59,068 bases of DNA, taken from the NCBI GenBank assembly GCA_947629635.1, contig CANREO010000001.1:1-59068 (forward strand), read 5' to 3'. Shown here piece after piece: positions 41,770-56,700 of this stretch (the first letter of the stretch is position 1; every line of letters starts with the position of its first letter). Origin of the DNA: an uncultured Clostridia bacterium. Lineage in GTDB: Bacteria; Bacillota; Clostridia; Christensenellales; CAG-917. A program made the translations under genes and the position numbers. A model generated the notes under the pieces. That model ran no database searches and had not been told where the DNA came from. It saw only the letters and a program-made list of their open reading frames with translations.

Positions 41770-44700
41770 ATGAGAAAGCCAAAATTTGCGGTCGTGCTGT
41801 TGCTTTGCTTGGCGGTGCTGCTCACAGTAGTACTTGCCGCTTGCGGCCCGATTGAAGACCCTTCGGGAGAATTGCCCGATCTGTCCAATCCGGGAGAAAG
41901 CAACACTCCGCCCACCGTTGACTCGGGGACGCTTATTTCTTCGCAGCAGGCTTGGAATCTGATAAAAGATGCCGCTTATGCAAGCTCCGCCGAGATCAAG
42001 GACGCGAGATATATCCGCTTTGACACATCCTTTGTGCTGGGTTATGCCAAGGATGATTACAAGAGCGTAGTCGTATTGCGAGTGGCCGGTGATTTCGACA
42101 CGACGCCTCCGACGAGCCAAAGCGTCGACAGCAGCGAGATGTTGCTTGAACTGAGAAGTTTCGCAAAAGACCAGATCGAGGGCGTCGGTAGCGAAGAACT
42201 GTCATATATGGTGGCGCAGGGCGAGGGCAAATTGCTCGTCGGAGTATATTATTACGAAGGCAAAATCGTAGCGGACCTGAGAGGACTCAAGCGCGACGCC
42301 GGCGTACATATTCTTTACACCGAAAATATCAATCTCACCTCATTTGCGGATAAGTTGGACGATATGCTTCAACAGTTGAACATATCGGAGCTTGTCTTCG
42401 AAGATCTGTTCGGATACAATCTCGGAGGACTGGTCGAGTCCCTCCTGCATCTCAATATTGTCGATTTGACGATTGAAGATATCCTTTTGAACATCGTTAT
42501 GGCAAACGCCAAAGCGCGCGTCATTGACAACGGCAACGGCAGCAGCACGGTCATTATTCCTTGCGATCTTTCCCTCATCGCCGGGATACTTCCGCTTTTG
42601 GACGGCGTCATTCCCGAAAATATAATTCAATTGGTAAACAGCGTCGTCGGTCTCGATTTGGGCAAACTCGGCTCGCTCGCCGGTATGGCGCTTTGCATAG
42701 AGGCGAATTTGCAAAACGACGGTTTGAACGATAAACTTGTCGGCATTTCGACCGATATCGACCTCAATTTCAATTCCGGCAACAACCAAACTTTGTTGGA
42801 TAAATACGGCGCATTCCAAAACGACGTAGGCATAGAGCTCGGCTACTCAAAAGCTCAATTCGTCGGCGCGCCGGAGCTTGACGTGGTGGGCATGCTTAAA
42901 GCCCGTCCCGAAGCAAGCGGCTCGAATTTCTACAACGTTGCACAGACTGCGACTCGCTATTCCATTCTTTCATTCGAGGGATCTATAGGTTTGACCGTCG
43001 ACCTCGCCGAAAGACAGATAGTGCCGCAAAATGTCATAAATTCATTCGGCACTTACCTCAATGGACTCATCACAAACAGCAAACTGAGCGAAAAACTTCT
43101 TGAAATCATCGAAGCCACTCTTGCAAGAGAGGATCTGTTGCATATAAAACAGAGCAAAGTTCAACTTACGCTCAATATCCAAGCGCTCATCAACACCCAA
43201 AAACCGAGCGAGACGAGGATAGTGGTCGAATTGACTCAGAGCAACGGCAGAGTTTTGCTCGGCGCATATTACAGGGCGGACGAAAATGCCCTTTACCTTG
43301 AGGCAGGGGGGCTCGCCGGCGCCGACGGAACCAAGTTTAAGATCGCCAACTTTGATATTTTCAAAATAGTAGACGACCTTACGGATAAGGCTTTCAACGC
43401 GATCCTGGGAGCAATAAACAGCTTGGGCGGCGAGGCCAAGGCCCAATATGAAGAAGGATTGGCAAGCGGCGCTATCGTGAGGCAATACTCCGCGATCACG
43501 GCGGACGACGGCACTCAAATAGGCGATACAATCGGCCTTATACAAGCGATAATTGACAATATCGATCTTGTCAAAGACGGCAATATTTTCAATATCAGCC
43601 AGATCAAGGTGACGCTGACTCAAGATATCCTCAACTATATCTTCGGCCTTGTGTTCACGGGCAATTTGTCGGGGCTTGAAATACCTATTGTAGGCGAGCC
43701 CACCATCACGTATAACAACCTCGGCGTGGGCGAAAATAAGACTTTGAACATCAGCCTCAAGTTAAGCGACGATCCGTCCGAGGAGCTGTTGGGACTCAGC
43801 ATAGACGGACAATTGAAATTCGGCTCCATTACCGATGAGAACGCTTTCAGAAGTAAATTTGCTACAAGAAACAGCAGAGCGACCGATTATTTGTCCATTA
43901 TGCAGAACGGACAAATAAATACGGAACTTTTGCATATCGACGTGACAGCCGGATTGGAAATCGACGTCAGAGCGCTCGAGGGCGTGCTCGGCACTTTGGG
44001 CATTGACATCAAAGATTTGGCGATAGGCGACAATTTCAAAGGGCTGCTTATCAACATATTGCTCGAACTCGGCAACATAGACGGCGGCTTGAAACTCGAC
44101 GTGGACGCGCAAATCGACTTGTCGGGCGGCGCGAATGTGGAATCTTTGCTGAATTCCTCCGCGAAGTTGGTCATAAGCAAAGTGACCGACGATTCGCCCG
44201 TGCTTTCGATATATCTGCAGAACGGCGATCTGTATGTCGACGCGCATTTGCTTTGCTTGAATGTACAAAAAATCAAGATAAATTTGAACGATATCATAAA
44301 TAAGTTTGCTAAGCCTACGTCTGAGGACACGGCTTATGTGGCGGAAGAACCCACGCCTACGGACGGCAAAGATAACCTTGCAAACATAGTCGGTGTGTTG
44401 CTCAACGCGATCGACAATATCGAAATAAGCAGCAAGGCATTGTCGCTTGCATTCTCCACAGCGGTATTGGACGATATTTTGAAGGCCATAGGCACAGAAT
44501 CATTGGAAATTTCCTTTGACAGCACAAATCTCGAAGGCGGCATCAGAATAGGCATCCCCAACGGACTCAGTTTGCCCGATCTGAGCCTCGGCGTATTCCT
44601 CGCAGTGGGCGACAACGTCGATTTGGACGTGTCGCTAGGCGGTTTGAGCGTTGGATTGCATGAGGAAAAGAAAACATATTTGAGGGAAGAAGAAACAGCC

Positions 44701-47700
44701 CTTTATACGGAGATCTTGCGCCAACCTTATCTGTCTCTGGATCTCACCATGGGCTTGGATTTCAATGCCGACGAAGGCAGCACGGATATGGAATACGGCA
44801 TGATAGGCACGCATTGGAAGTCCGGTGAAAACTATTATGAGTTGACCGATCCGCAGCACCCTGTCCCGAGCGATTATTACGGCTTGTATTATTATTGCGA
44901 TGAAGACGGAGTTTATCACGAGGCAAATTACAATCTCACGACGCTGTATTTCGGCAGCGAAGTGCAGATAAACTATGAGTTGAGGCTTGCGGGCAGACTG
45001 GATCTGTCTCCGCTTGTGGCTTATCTCATGGGGGATAACTCCATTGTCACGAGAAATAACAATTCGGAACTCTCTCTCGAACTTGTCGGAAAGAAGTTCG
45101 GCGAGCAAGAGAAGAAATTGATCGGCATCTATTATACGGGTGAAGCTTTGTACTTGGATCTGAGCAATTTCGGATTTAACAGGGTCACGGCGGACATAGA
45201 TCTATTTGGAATAATTCTCGGCTTGCTCACAAAGGACAGCACGGTGGTGCTCAATTATGACGTAGGCGCAAGTTCCGAGGCCATGGTCGCCGACGCCGCG
45301 GCGTCGGATGAAAACACAAAGCGTCAGCTTGCATTGTCTATCGTAGCTTTGCTCACTTCATCCAACCTTTACGTCGAGTTGACTCAAGGTCTTGTGACGA
45401 CGTTGTTTGAGTTGACCGGCATTGACGCGACCAATATCACGGCGTGGCTTGACGTCGCATGGGATGAGCTGGAAAATCATGACGATAAGCCTTTCCGTCT
45501 GCATGCCGCGATCAACAACGCCAGCAACGAGCCGATAGGGCAATTCGAGTTGTACGCAAGTAAAATCGATATCACCGCCGGCGGCGCGCTTGAACAGTTG
45601 AAAGTTATGGACGGCGAGACGGAACGTCCGTTGAGAGAATATTTGAACGACGGCGAAAAGAATGACTATACCGAAATTCAGCTGTTCAATCAATACGGCG
45701 ATCTGACCATACCCACCATATATGCTTCGCTTGAAGGCACCATTTCCATGGGCGCGACAGAGAGCGACACTTGGGATATCGGCTCGTGGATAGCGGCGGT
45801 ACTTACGGGTATAGATAAGACGATTGAAAACGAGCGACTCGACTCATTCGTCAATAAATTGATGTTGCAACTCAACACTCCCGTTGCGGCGGAGAGGGAA
45901 CTCGGTTTCCGCATTGCGCTGAATTTGCGTCTCAACAACGATTCGGCGATAAATGTGTTGCAAAACGCAATATTCACGGAAATAGACAGACAAAATATTG
46001 CAAAATACAGCGAAGTATACAAACTTGTAGGCACCAACTATAAGCAGCTTACGGCGGAAGAGAGGACGACATATCTCGATACGATATATCTTAAGGAATA
46101 TATCTCCGGCGGAATAAGTTTGACGGAAGTCACTCAAGTGGGATATACGGGCGACGCGTACGTATTGCTTGCCGACGGCAATTATGCCAAGGTCTCGGTG
46201 ACGCAGGACAATATGGGCGATTTTGCCGAGGATAGGTTGTTTACGACGGCAGCGGTGACGGACATCGAATACATATTGTCGCACTCCGACATCGCAATCG
46301 AGATATTCAATACCAATATCGCGGAAGCAAGCGCGGAAAATATTATTTTGGGCTTACATTTGGTGTACACCGGCGACAGTCTGGGTTACAGCGCCAGCAC
46401 ACTGTATTTGGACCTGAGAGACGACTTCCACCTCTCGTTTGCAAATCTTGACCTTGCCAAACTCATCGGATCTTTGATGAATCCGTCAAAGGATAACGGC
46501 ACCGACGCACCGGCAGCGGCGACAGCCGCGGAGACTAGAGCGTCTTCGTCTACAGACGCAAACAACGGATTGCTGGGTACCGTATTCGGCTTGCTCGGAT
46601 CGTTTATAAGCAGCGTGGGCATGGACAGCAATTATGCTAAAGTCAATATTGCCGAGGGCCTTGTTGCGGTAGTGCTCAATATGATCTTGGGCGCGAAGAT
46701 AAACCCCGAAAAGTTTATCCGACTCAACTCAGACGACAGCTATCTGAGCTTTGCATGGGAATACAATTTGCAGTTGCAACTTGCGATAGATCCCATATAT
46801 TTGGGCATAGAAATAAGCAAGATAAGTTTCAATATCGGCACGAATACAGGCGTATTGCCCGATGATTTCGACCCGTCGATCTACACGGGCATAGAGAAGA
46901 TGGACAACATTTCCGTAGACCTGCAGCTCGACGCGGATCTGCAATTGAAGGGGCAGGACGAGGAGATACGTCTGGAGGATTATCTTGACCTGTTTGTTGC
47001 GGATATCGGCCTCAAACTCGGCATTGAACTGAGCGAGACGATAGAGTACAGCCTCAGCCTCAATGTAGGCACAAATCTTGTGTTGAGCGATCCCGACAAC
47101 ACCGAGATCATACTTTCGCTCGTCAATAAGATGACAAATGAAAATGTGCTCGCCATCATCGTCAAAGGGCCCAACATTTACATTGACTTCGGCAAGCTCG
47201 CAAGTCATGCATTCTACATTACGGGCACCGAAATAGCGGATCTCATCTGCTCTTCCATAAGCAATTTGCTCAACAGCGCGCAAAGTTCCATGGGACAGGG
47301 CTCAGGCGAGGCGCAGATGGCGGCAAGCGGAATATCCTCCGATATGACGGTAGAGGATGTGATGAACGTCGTGCTAAACATCGAGTCGGGCAGGATAGGA
47401 CTGCTTGTCACTCAAAACGTGCTGGTCGGACTTATAGCCGCACTTACGGGAGGCAACTCGATATATGTAGAGATAGGTGCGGACGACGTGTATGACGACG
47501 CGTACAGCGAGAGATTCGAAAAGAACTCTTCAGGTAAATTCGAGCCGAGCGTAGAAGGCGCTTTTGTAAAAACATATCTTGTGAACAAAGTTAAGGCGAC
47601 AGCGCTCGAAAGCAAGGAAGGCGCAGAGCAAGTTTACATCGCAACGTCTGCCGGCTACGTGCTTGTCGATCCGGCACTCATCTCGGACGGCAATGTTACA

Positions 47701-50700
47701 TTCTATTCGCTGGATCTCGGCTATACCGTGGAAGAGATACTTGAGAAGATAGATCTGGGCATATCCGTCAAAGCGGAGTTGCAGCTCAATCCGAGCATAG
47801 CGATAGGTATCGAACTTGACAGCAAACTGCTTGCCGTCGGCTTGAACATTTCCACGGTCAATGTCGCCACCGGCACCGACAACGATGCGTACAGAAGGAT
47901 ACATAAGCTGATAGATGACGCCATTTCCGTCAAAGACGCAGTGCCTTATACCGTCGAAGATCCGACAAAGGGCGACTATTACTATAAACTCGATGACGGC
48001 AGCTTCGTTAAGGCCGGCGAGTTTGATGCAGACAGTCAAACGAGAGCGGACGACGTTGTCTACGAGGATCGTTTCGAAAGACATGACGACCTCAGTATAA
48101 TCACACTCAATTTGAGTCTGGTGCTTGACTACAGCGCAAGCGCCACATATGTCTATGTGTCCAACAACGAGGCGTTGAACGCCTACGATCCGATGGACAG
48201 ATATTCATATAATGCTTCCGACGGAAGATTTGTCAAAGATCCCAACGGCCGCTATGTGCGCGACGGGTTTGCATTTGACGATACTATCGAAGCATTGCTC
48301 AACATACCCACGGTGAAAGAGGCGCTTGGTGGGATCCTCATCCCGGTGGTGCATATGTCCACGGAGGGCGGCGAATTTATCGGCTCCACAACCAAACTGC
48401 CGTTGAGCGAAGCGCTCAGCCGTCTCGGCCTCAACTTCATGATTTCGGATATGATGGACGACGGCGTCAAGTTGGACCTTGTCGTCAAGCTCGATCTCGA
48501 AAAGCTGGGATTGACGTTGACCGACATTAACAGCATAAAAGAATTTATAAATAAATTAAGTAACAATATTAAAAACAAAACAGTTGACGTCAAAAACCTG
48601 GTCGACGCTATGGAAGTGGGTCTGACCTTAGACTTCACCTATGAAGATCCGAATGAAGACGTAAAAATTTCCGTCTATCTCATCGAAAGCATCGTCTATG
48701 TTGACGCAAGCGGAGTAGGCTTGCCGCGCATCAGCTTCAACCTGTTCGATTTGATAGACGCCTTCACAGCCGTCACGGGAGGAGCGCAGTCGGAAGCTCA
48801 GATGGCGGCGGGCAATCAAACGTCTACATCATTTGTATCCTTGTTGAACGCGGTCGTATCACACATATTGATCAGCGCAACGGATATAAGCGGTCTCGAA
48901 GCGCTGAGCATCTTCTTCAAACCGGATATGTTCAAGAGTCTGCTGACCATCCTTACAGGGCAGAATTTCACATCGGAGATGCTTGATTTCACCGAAAACA
49001 GCGGCATCTTCCTGCGCCCCGGCGGAACGATGGACAGCTTGTTGTCGCTTGGATTGCTTGTCGAACTTGCCAATAAGAACGACCCGATCGAAAGCGAAGA
49101 CGGAGAGGTGACCCCGTTTACGTTGAAACTCGATTTGGGGCTTGCGGCGAACCTCGGATTTGAAAATAGCGAGGAATACGAGTCTTTGCTCGATCCCGAT
49201 GAAAGAGCTGATTTTATAGACTTCTTGACCTATATCGAAAATATTGTCAATATCGTAAACGGCTATGAGAACGAAAGTTACGTACGTGCGGAAAAACCGA
49301 TCGGCGACGGTAGCTTGTATTATGTCTTTAAGCCCGACGAAAACGGCAATTACGTGACGGCTGTCGGAATGTTCCGTCCAATCAACGACGGAGAAGTCGT
49401 CGCTGCCGGCAAGCAGAGATACCGTCGCGAATATGCAAAATTTGTCGGTGACAAGATCAGCATAGTGGAATATTTGCCCGCGGACGAGAGCGCAGACGAA
49501 GCAAATCTGTTTGCGTATGACGCAGAGCAAGACATTTATGTCCGAGTAGCCGATTATAATGGCAGCGACGAGAGACGCTTTGTCGAGCATGAAAAGGAAA
49601 GCATAGGACCAAACGACGCGGCGTTGTATAACAAGCAGGGCGTGCCCACATACACCGACCAATATATTTCGTTGTCGGTAGGCGGACTGATATATCTCAA
49701 CTCGTCAAGCGTGGAGACTTACAACCTCGGCGGACTTGTAAGCAATCTGTTTGGCGACATGCTTATAGAGTTGCAGACAAAATCCGTCTTCAACGGCGGC
49801 ATAGGTCTAAAGGTCTCCGCCAACGTGGATCTCGCTTCGTTAGACTTAAAGGCGCTCTTCGGCGGCACATTTAGCGACTTCCTTGCAAACAGCAATCTCG
49901 ACAGAGTAGAGCTTGCATTGGAGTTTATAGAAGTGTCCGAGGACGGTCATTTTGTGACATATTCCGACGGCTCGGACAAAGTGCTGGGCGGCATGTATCT
50001 CACCGGCGATACGCTGTACTTCGATATGACCGGAGTCGTCGAGACTGCCGAGACGTACGCGCGTATTGATGACTTTATGAGTTTTGCCAGAAAGGTCGCG
50101 GGACTTATCGACGGACTTACGAAAAAAGACAACACGGGCAACGACGCAACAGGCCAAGCGATGGCGGCTGCCGATAATCCGACAAACTATGCCACAGCTG
50201 TCAGAAACGCGATCATTGCGCTTGTGTATTCGGACGAAGTGTTCCAGTTGCAACTGACGCGCGCGCTCATATCTTATATTTTCTCTACGCTTATGCCGGA
50301 TCTTGGCAGCATCGACGAGATATTTGACGTCTTGTCACTGTCGCTGGGCTTAGAACACGGGAAAGAAGTGTTCAGAAAGATCGAAGATATGACAAACGAA
50401 GAGGAAAAGGCAAAATTCCTCGATGAAAACGATTCCGCAAACTATTGGAACGACAGATATACATATTATAAAGATCCTACCTATCTGCCCGTTGCGAACG
50501 ACGGCTATTATGCCGTTAGGACGGACGGCGGTTATGAGTATTTCGATATAGCCTCCGCGAGGCTGTTTACAATGGACGGCGATAATTATAAATATGCCGA
50601 AACTTACAGCGCGGAAGGCGGCGCGACATATTTTGTGCGCGACGGCAAGACATACAGGCAAGTTGAATTTGTCGCGAACAGTTATTATGCGGCAAATGTA

Positions 50701-53700
50701 AACGGGACGATCAAGTTCTATCAAGTGCCGTTTACTCAACTGTATACGGAGGCTGAAGGCTCATACACGGCGGCGGACAAATACGACGCGGAAGGCGGCA
50801 CGGCATACTATGTGCGCGAGGGCAATTCCTTTGTCAAAGTGTTGTTCGGAGCAAACGGCAAATCCGTATCCGGCAGGACCAGCTATTACGCGTCCTTCGG
50901 CGACGGAGACGACGCGGCGAGATTGCCTATCAACAGCTATGCGCTCTATCATAAGAAGCCCGTTGTTGAGGACGGAGTCGTAAAATTGAGCGAGGGCGAA
51001 ACGGACGACGATTTTGTACAAACCACGTTGTTTGTCAATGACGAAAAGGCGCTCGGCGGCTTCTATACATATGTCAAATACAATGACACGTACTACAAAG
51101 TGACCGGGCTCGAGACGCTGAACGTAGGCTATGTCAAAGATATCAAGGGCGATTATTATCGCACTATAGACAGCTATTCGAGGACAGACGAGTTCAGACT
51201 GGCGTTGGACCTCAGCGTGGGTTGCCTCAGCTTAGGTTTGCGCCTTGGCAATCTGAGCGTCGGACTCGGCGGCGGATTGCAGCTGTTGCCTGATTACTTG
51301 CGCGACGGAAAGGCGCACTCATATATCGACGAGTATGGCGCCGAACACAAATATACGACGAATATGACGGATGAAGAGAAAGAGCTTGTCGAGGATATCC
51401 CTGTCAATCCCTTCTATGACACCGTTATCGATTTGAGTTTCGCCGTAGAACTTGACTTCGGCATTACCGAAGGGAGGCTTGACTTCGGCGAAATTTTGAG
51501 TGCGATCGTAGGCAATATTGCCGGCATAAACGTCGAGATGCCCACAACTACGAAGGGATACTCTTCGGCGCACTTCAGACTTGACGCCCACGTCATGCTG
51601 GATATGTATGATCTCGGCGAGTCCGAGCTTTCGATCGAACTGGTTCAAGTGACCGAAACGGGTTATGATTCGCTTGTGATAGGCGCGTACTATATCAACA
51701 GCAACCTCTATCTCGACCTGTCCAACATGTTCAACATACCCAAGATGGCAATTACGGACCTCAGCATAACAGGTTTGTTGAATAAGGCGTTCAATACGGA
51801 CTTGTTCGAAGGAGGATTGTTCTGGGCAGACGCCGCAGAGCAAATGGCCGGAGACGCTATGATCGCAGCCGCCGACGCGTCAAATTCCGACGCAAGCACA
51901 GGTGCGGCTGGCGACGTTGACTTTACAAACAGAAACCTGGCTCTTGCAGTGCTGTTTGACAAGCATATGGTGGCAATTGCGTTGGGCGATCTGTTCTTCG
52001 ACACGGTGCTTGAGTATATCCCCGAAGATCTGCTCGGATTTGACCTCAAGCAACTGTTCTATGACGAGATAAACGGCAATTTGCAAATCAAACTCGGCAC
52101 CGAGAAGGATATCGACCTCGAATTGAAGGCGTCGTTGGGCCTTGAAGGCGGCAGATATACTTATTACACCGCGGCGACGAAAGACAAGGACAGCGCCAAC
52201 GAGGAAGCGATCAAAAACAGCCTTGCAAGCGGCTACAACACGGCGCAATATTATGTGTTTAAGGCGGAAAAGACGGCGACGGATATCGACGGCAATTTGT
52301 CCTCGCAGGACGGCTATTACACAATCAACGAGGCCGGCGGATATGCGCGTGCCATCAGACCCGACGAAATTACGGACGGTATGACGCTTTACACGCGATA
52401 CAGAGTGGCGCTGGAGCAGGGCGAGTTGTGCCTTGTGGAAATGGTTGACAATGCCGCAGGCAACGGCATGGAACTTGCCGGAAAGACTTTCAAGCTCGAA
52501 GAGGGCGACAAGATATATCTATACGCTCCGGGCGCGATCGCCAATAAGTCGTTTGTGGGAGACGGCGGATCTTACGATATGAATATGGATCTGACGCTTG
52601 CCTTGCACAACCTCAACCTAGAGTTTACAAATTCACGTTCTGCGGTGCTCAGCGGCGAGGAAATTGCGGAATACACGGCGTTTGACAACCTTGACCACAT
52701 TGTCATCAAGGATACGCTCGATCTGACGGCTATGTTCAAAAACGGCAGCGACATCGACCTCAGCGCAGTGCTTACGGCTTTCCTGCCCGGCTTGCCTACA
52801 GAAAATCTGCTTATGCTCATTGCGCAGGCGGACAACGGCGGCGACGTCATCCGCAATTTGCGCTTGAGCGTAGAGGCGGAAATTTTGAGCATGGCGCTGA
52901 TCAACTATGCGCGTACGAACCTATTCAATATCGATAACCCCAACGGCGAACTGGACATCACATACATTTTCAATCTGATTTCGGAGTTGATCAAAAACTT
53001 CAACACATTGGATCTGGGCAGAGTGCTTTCGGATCTTCTCGGCTTTGTCAACCTGAAAATAGTTTTGCAGACGAAGGGCGGCAATGATTCAGACTATCAC
53101 GACATGCTCGGCCTGTATCTTGTGGGCGGTAAATTCGAAAAGTTGACGGAAGAGGATATCGACCCGGACGGCGACAACTATATTGCGCCCGAGGACAGAT
53201 ATGACCATTATTATCAAGCTTCGTACGGCAACTTCTACTATTTGGACGGAAAATACGAGCTTATAGGAAAAGACACCTCGTTTACGGGCGTCAGATATTC
53301 TTATGATCCGAGTTATTGCTACAAGAACCCCAACGGCAACTATAAGCGCGTAGGCGGCGGCCTGTATGTGGATCTGAGCTATTTCAACATCCCCAGCATC
53401 AATGTGCCAAGCTACATGATAGAGGATTTGATCGTCAGCAATTTGTCCACAAGCGGCTCATCCGAGGCAATGATCGCCGAGGGCGAAGCGGAGGGACAGG
53501 ACTCGATCTTCCCACTTATCAAGGACGATACGATAACGGGTTATATAAGAAGCTTTGTGTATGGGGTGAGGATAACATCCGCATACGTCAAACTGCTTGT
53601 GCAACCCAATTACATCAATCAATTGCTCACGCTGTTGCTCGGCGAGGACAGCGCCATAACATTCGATGAGGATCTGTTTACAAACTACTCCAACCTTGCG

Positions 53701-56700
53701 CTGTACTTCGATAGGACGATGCACAACTATGAAAAGGTAGACGACCTCATCAACAGTATGTCATTGCTGTGGATGGCATCTCCCACGGAAGAGGAACAGG
53801 CGAGATACAGAGCGGAGATAGAAGATCTGCTTGGTAGCTCCAAGTACAGATTCCAACTCAAAGAGTATAAGGGCAAGGCGGATTCCAGCGAAAACGGCTT
53901 GTACTATATCGACGATAACGGCGCATTCGTTCATAAGAACGAGATGGGCACGGCGGAGCGCGCTGCCTATGACGAACTTGTCAACGAAGGCAAAAAGGCG
54001 TATTACGACGTCGTAAGTGTGCCCACATATATAAGGTTGCTCGATCCGACGACCAAAGCGCCGACAAACAATTTCGTGTTGTATTCGACAGCAAACAAAG
54101 TGCAGCTTGCAAACGCCGAGGCTGACGACAGGCTTGCGCAATTCAGCGTGTCATTGCCCAAATTGTACACTGTCACGGATAAGATAAGCGACGACACAAA
54201 GAACGTCGAAGTAAACGGCACGATTTATACCCCGACCAACCCCGAATTGTCCTACTCCAAGAGGCTTACCACGGAAAATCCGCTTTTGAGTTTGCAGGTA
54301 TTCCTGTGGGATTATTCGCTTAAGCTCGACTTGCAATTCCCACAGTTCGAAGTGGTCGAATTCAAGTATCTGACAGGCACTGAAGCGGCAGAGCAGATAG
54401 GCGAGATCCCCGACGGCGTGCGCTATGTCGATATGGCGCAGGACTTCTACAACAACGAGGACAAGACTACGCTTGACGCGTGGGTGGCCGACTATTATAG
54501 AGAAGGCGCGTTCAGCAGCGACGAATATGAGAAGAATCCGCGCTTCTATAAGAACAGAAACAACTATTATCCGATAGACAAAACTACCTTGAGCGTATAT
54601 AACGAGGGCAAATACGAGCTCGCAGTGAAAGACGGAGATCCGTTCCCGGATATACTCAAGGAGATCGAGGAAAACGGCAAAGAATATTATGTCTACGTAG
54701 GCTCGGGTTACGAGTTGTTGCAAAGGGCTTACATTTACAAGCACAACAGATACGACAGCGTCTACAAGAGGTTGCTCGCGCCCGAAGAGAAGAAAGCGGA
54801 CGGATCGGAGTACGGCCCCGACGAATACTACGTTCGCGTGCAACAGGACAGCGGCGTGCAAGCGCCCGATTTCGGCGATCCGCTGTATGATGATTATGCA
54901 TACAAAGAGTACGTGCCCGTAAACGAGTTGTACTATCTGTCGCTGGATCTGCGTGCGCACATTTCGATAAACTCCGGCAAGATATACTTTGCATATGCGG
55001 ATTATCTGGCACTTTACAACAGTTTGCATCCCGAAGAGCACGTAACGGAATTTACGAAAGAGCAACTGAAAGGGATCGCATATAAGATATTCCAAGGCAA
55101 CTATGTCGCGCTTTCGGACACGGACGACTTCGAAGCGTTGCGCGACGGCGGCAATTTGTACGTGTGGGTCAACTCTTCACTCGGTCCCGAGTACGGCATA
55201 GACGAGGCGTTGAGCGACGTGCTCGGCGGCATACTGGGCAATCTCAAGGGCAGATTCCAGGTGTCGGACAACATGACGTTGAACATCTATTTGTCATTAA
55301 GGCTCAACCTCACGTTTGAGATCTCGCTCGTGCCGGCGAAGTTGATAATCCGCGACCTCGACGTAGCGATCGACGGTTGGGGCGAACAGAACGATATGCT
55401 GGAGGACGGCACGTTTATCGATCCCGACACGAGAAATAACTACGCAGAGAACGAGTTGCTTGACGGTTCGCTTACGCACTTGTTCGGCATCTACTACAGC
55501 CATGACCGCAACACGGGCGAGGCCGGGTTGTACGTCGACCTCGAGTGGCTGCTCGGCTCGGACGCCAAGATAATGATAGACCTCAGCGATTACACGCTCG
55601 AGGACGTGATAAACGGTCAATTCGGCGACACGGAAGCGCAGAGTGAAGCGATGATGGCGGCGGACGGCATGAACGTACAACAATCGTCATCTGCCGTAAG
55701 CCTGTATGTCAACATATTTACAAACGCGATAGCCGTCAACATGACGAGCGGCTTTATCAAGGCGCTCATCGGAGAGCTGTCGCCGGAATCGACTTTGGGC
55801 GATCTCATCCCCAACTTGAAGATATATGCAAAACTCGATCTCAACCCCTATGATCTGACGGTGGGCGCGTTGCTGTTCAACGAGGACGGCGACAGACCCA
55901 TGCTTGACGTCAGCATGACGTTGGAGGGCTTAAACGGCGACAAGGATTCGTCCAGGATCACGTTTGGGCTCGCGTCCAAAGTCAACGCGGAGCAGAGGCC
56001 CGAGGATCATGTCTTCTACTTTGCAAACTTCTATAGCGACAAAGACGGCAACTATGGCAAGAACGGAACGGATAAGGAGTACGTGAGGCTGTACAAGGAC
56101 GCGGAAGGCAAGGAGTATGTCGCTGCGGAAGACGGCTCGTATATGCTTGACGAAAGCGGCGTCATAGTGGACGCGACGGAGGGATACGAAGGGCAGAAGT
56201 ATGCCCCGTACAACGGGCCGACGGCGCGCTACAGCAAGGCGGAAGGAGAAATGAAGCCGATAGTCGGCTTCAGATACGGTCTCGGCTCGCCGTACGACGA
56301 ATATGGCGACGACGTCTACACATTGCATCAAGGCGAATACAGGACGGTAGATTATCTCCTGCCCACGCTTGGCAGCAGCAAGTTCAGAGACATATACAAC
56401 AAGGAAGCGTTCAAGGACTTCACGGGTTGGGTGTACGCAATCAGAAATCAAGAGTACGTCGAGCTTGAAAAGGCAACTCTCGAAGGCTTTACCGGCGAGG
56501 GCAACTTGCAATATATCCTTGCAGACGACATCGACAGCGTGCTGACGGGTGGGCTTGCGACATTTAAGGAAGCATGGCTTGCGAAGGCGGTCGAAGTGGG
56601 CGGCAAGAAGTATTTGCCCGTAGACTTTGTATTGTCCGACGACAATACGACGATAGTCGGCATAGGCGACAAGGGCTACACCTCGCTGTACGACGCGGAT

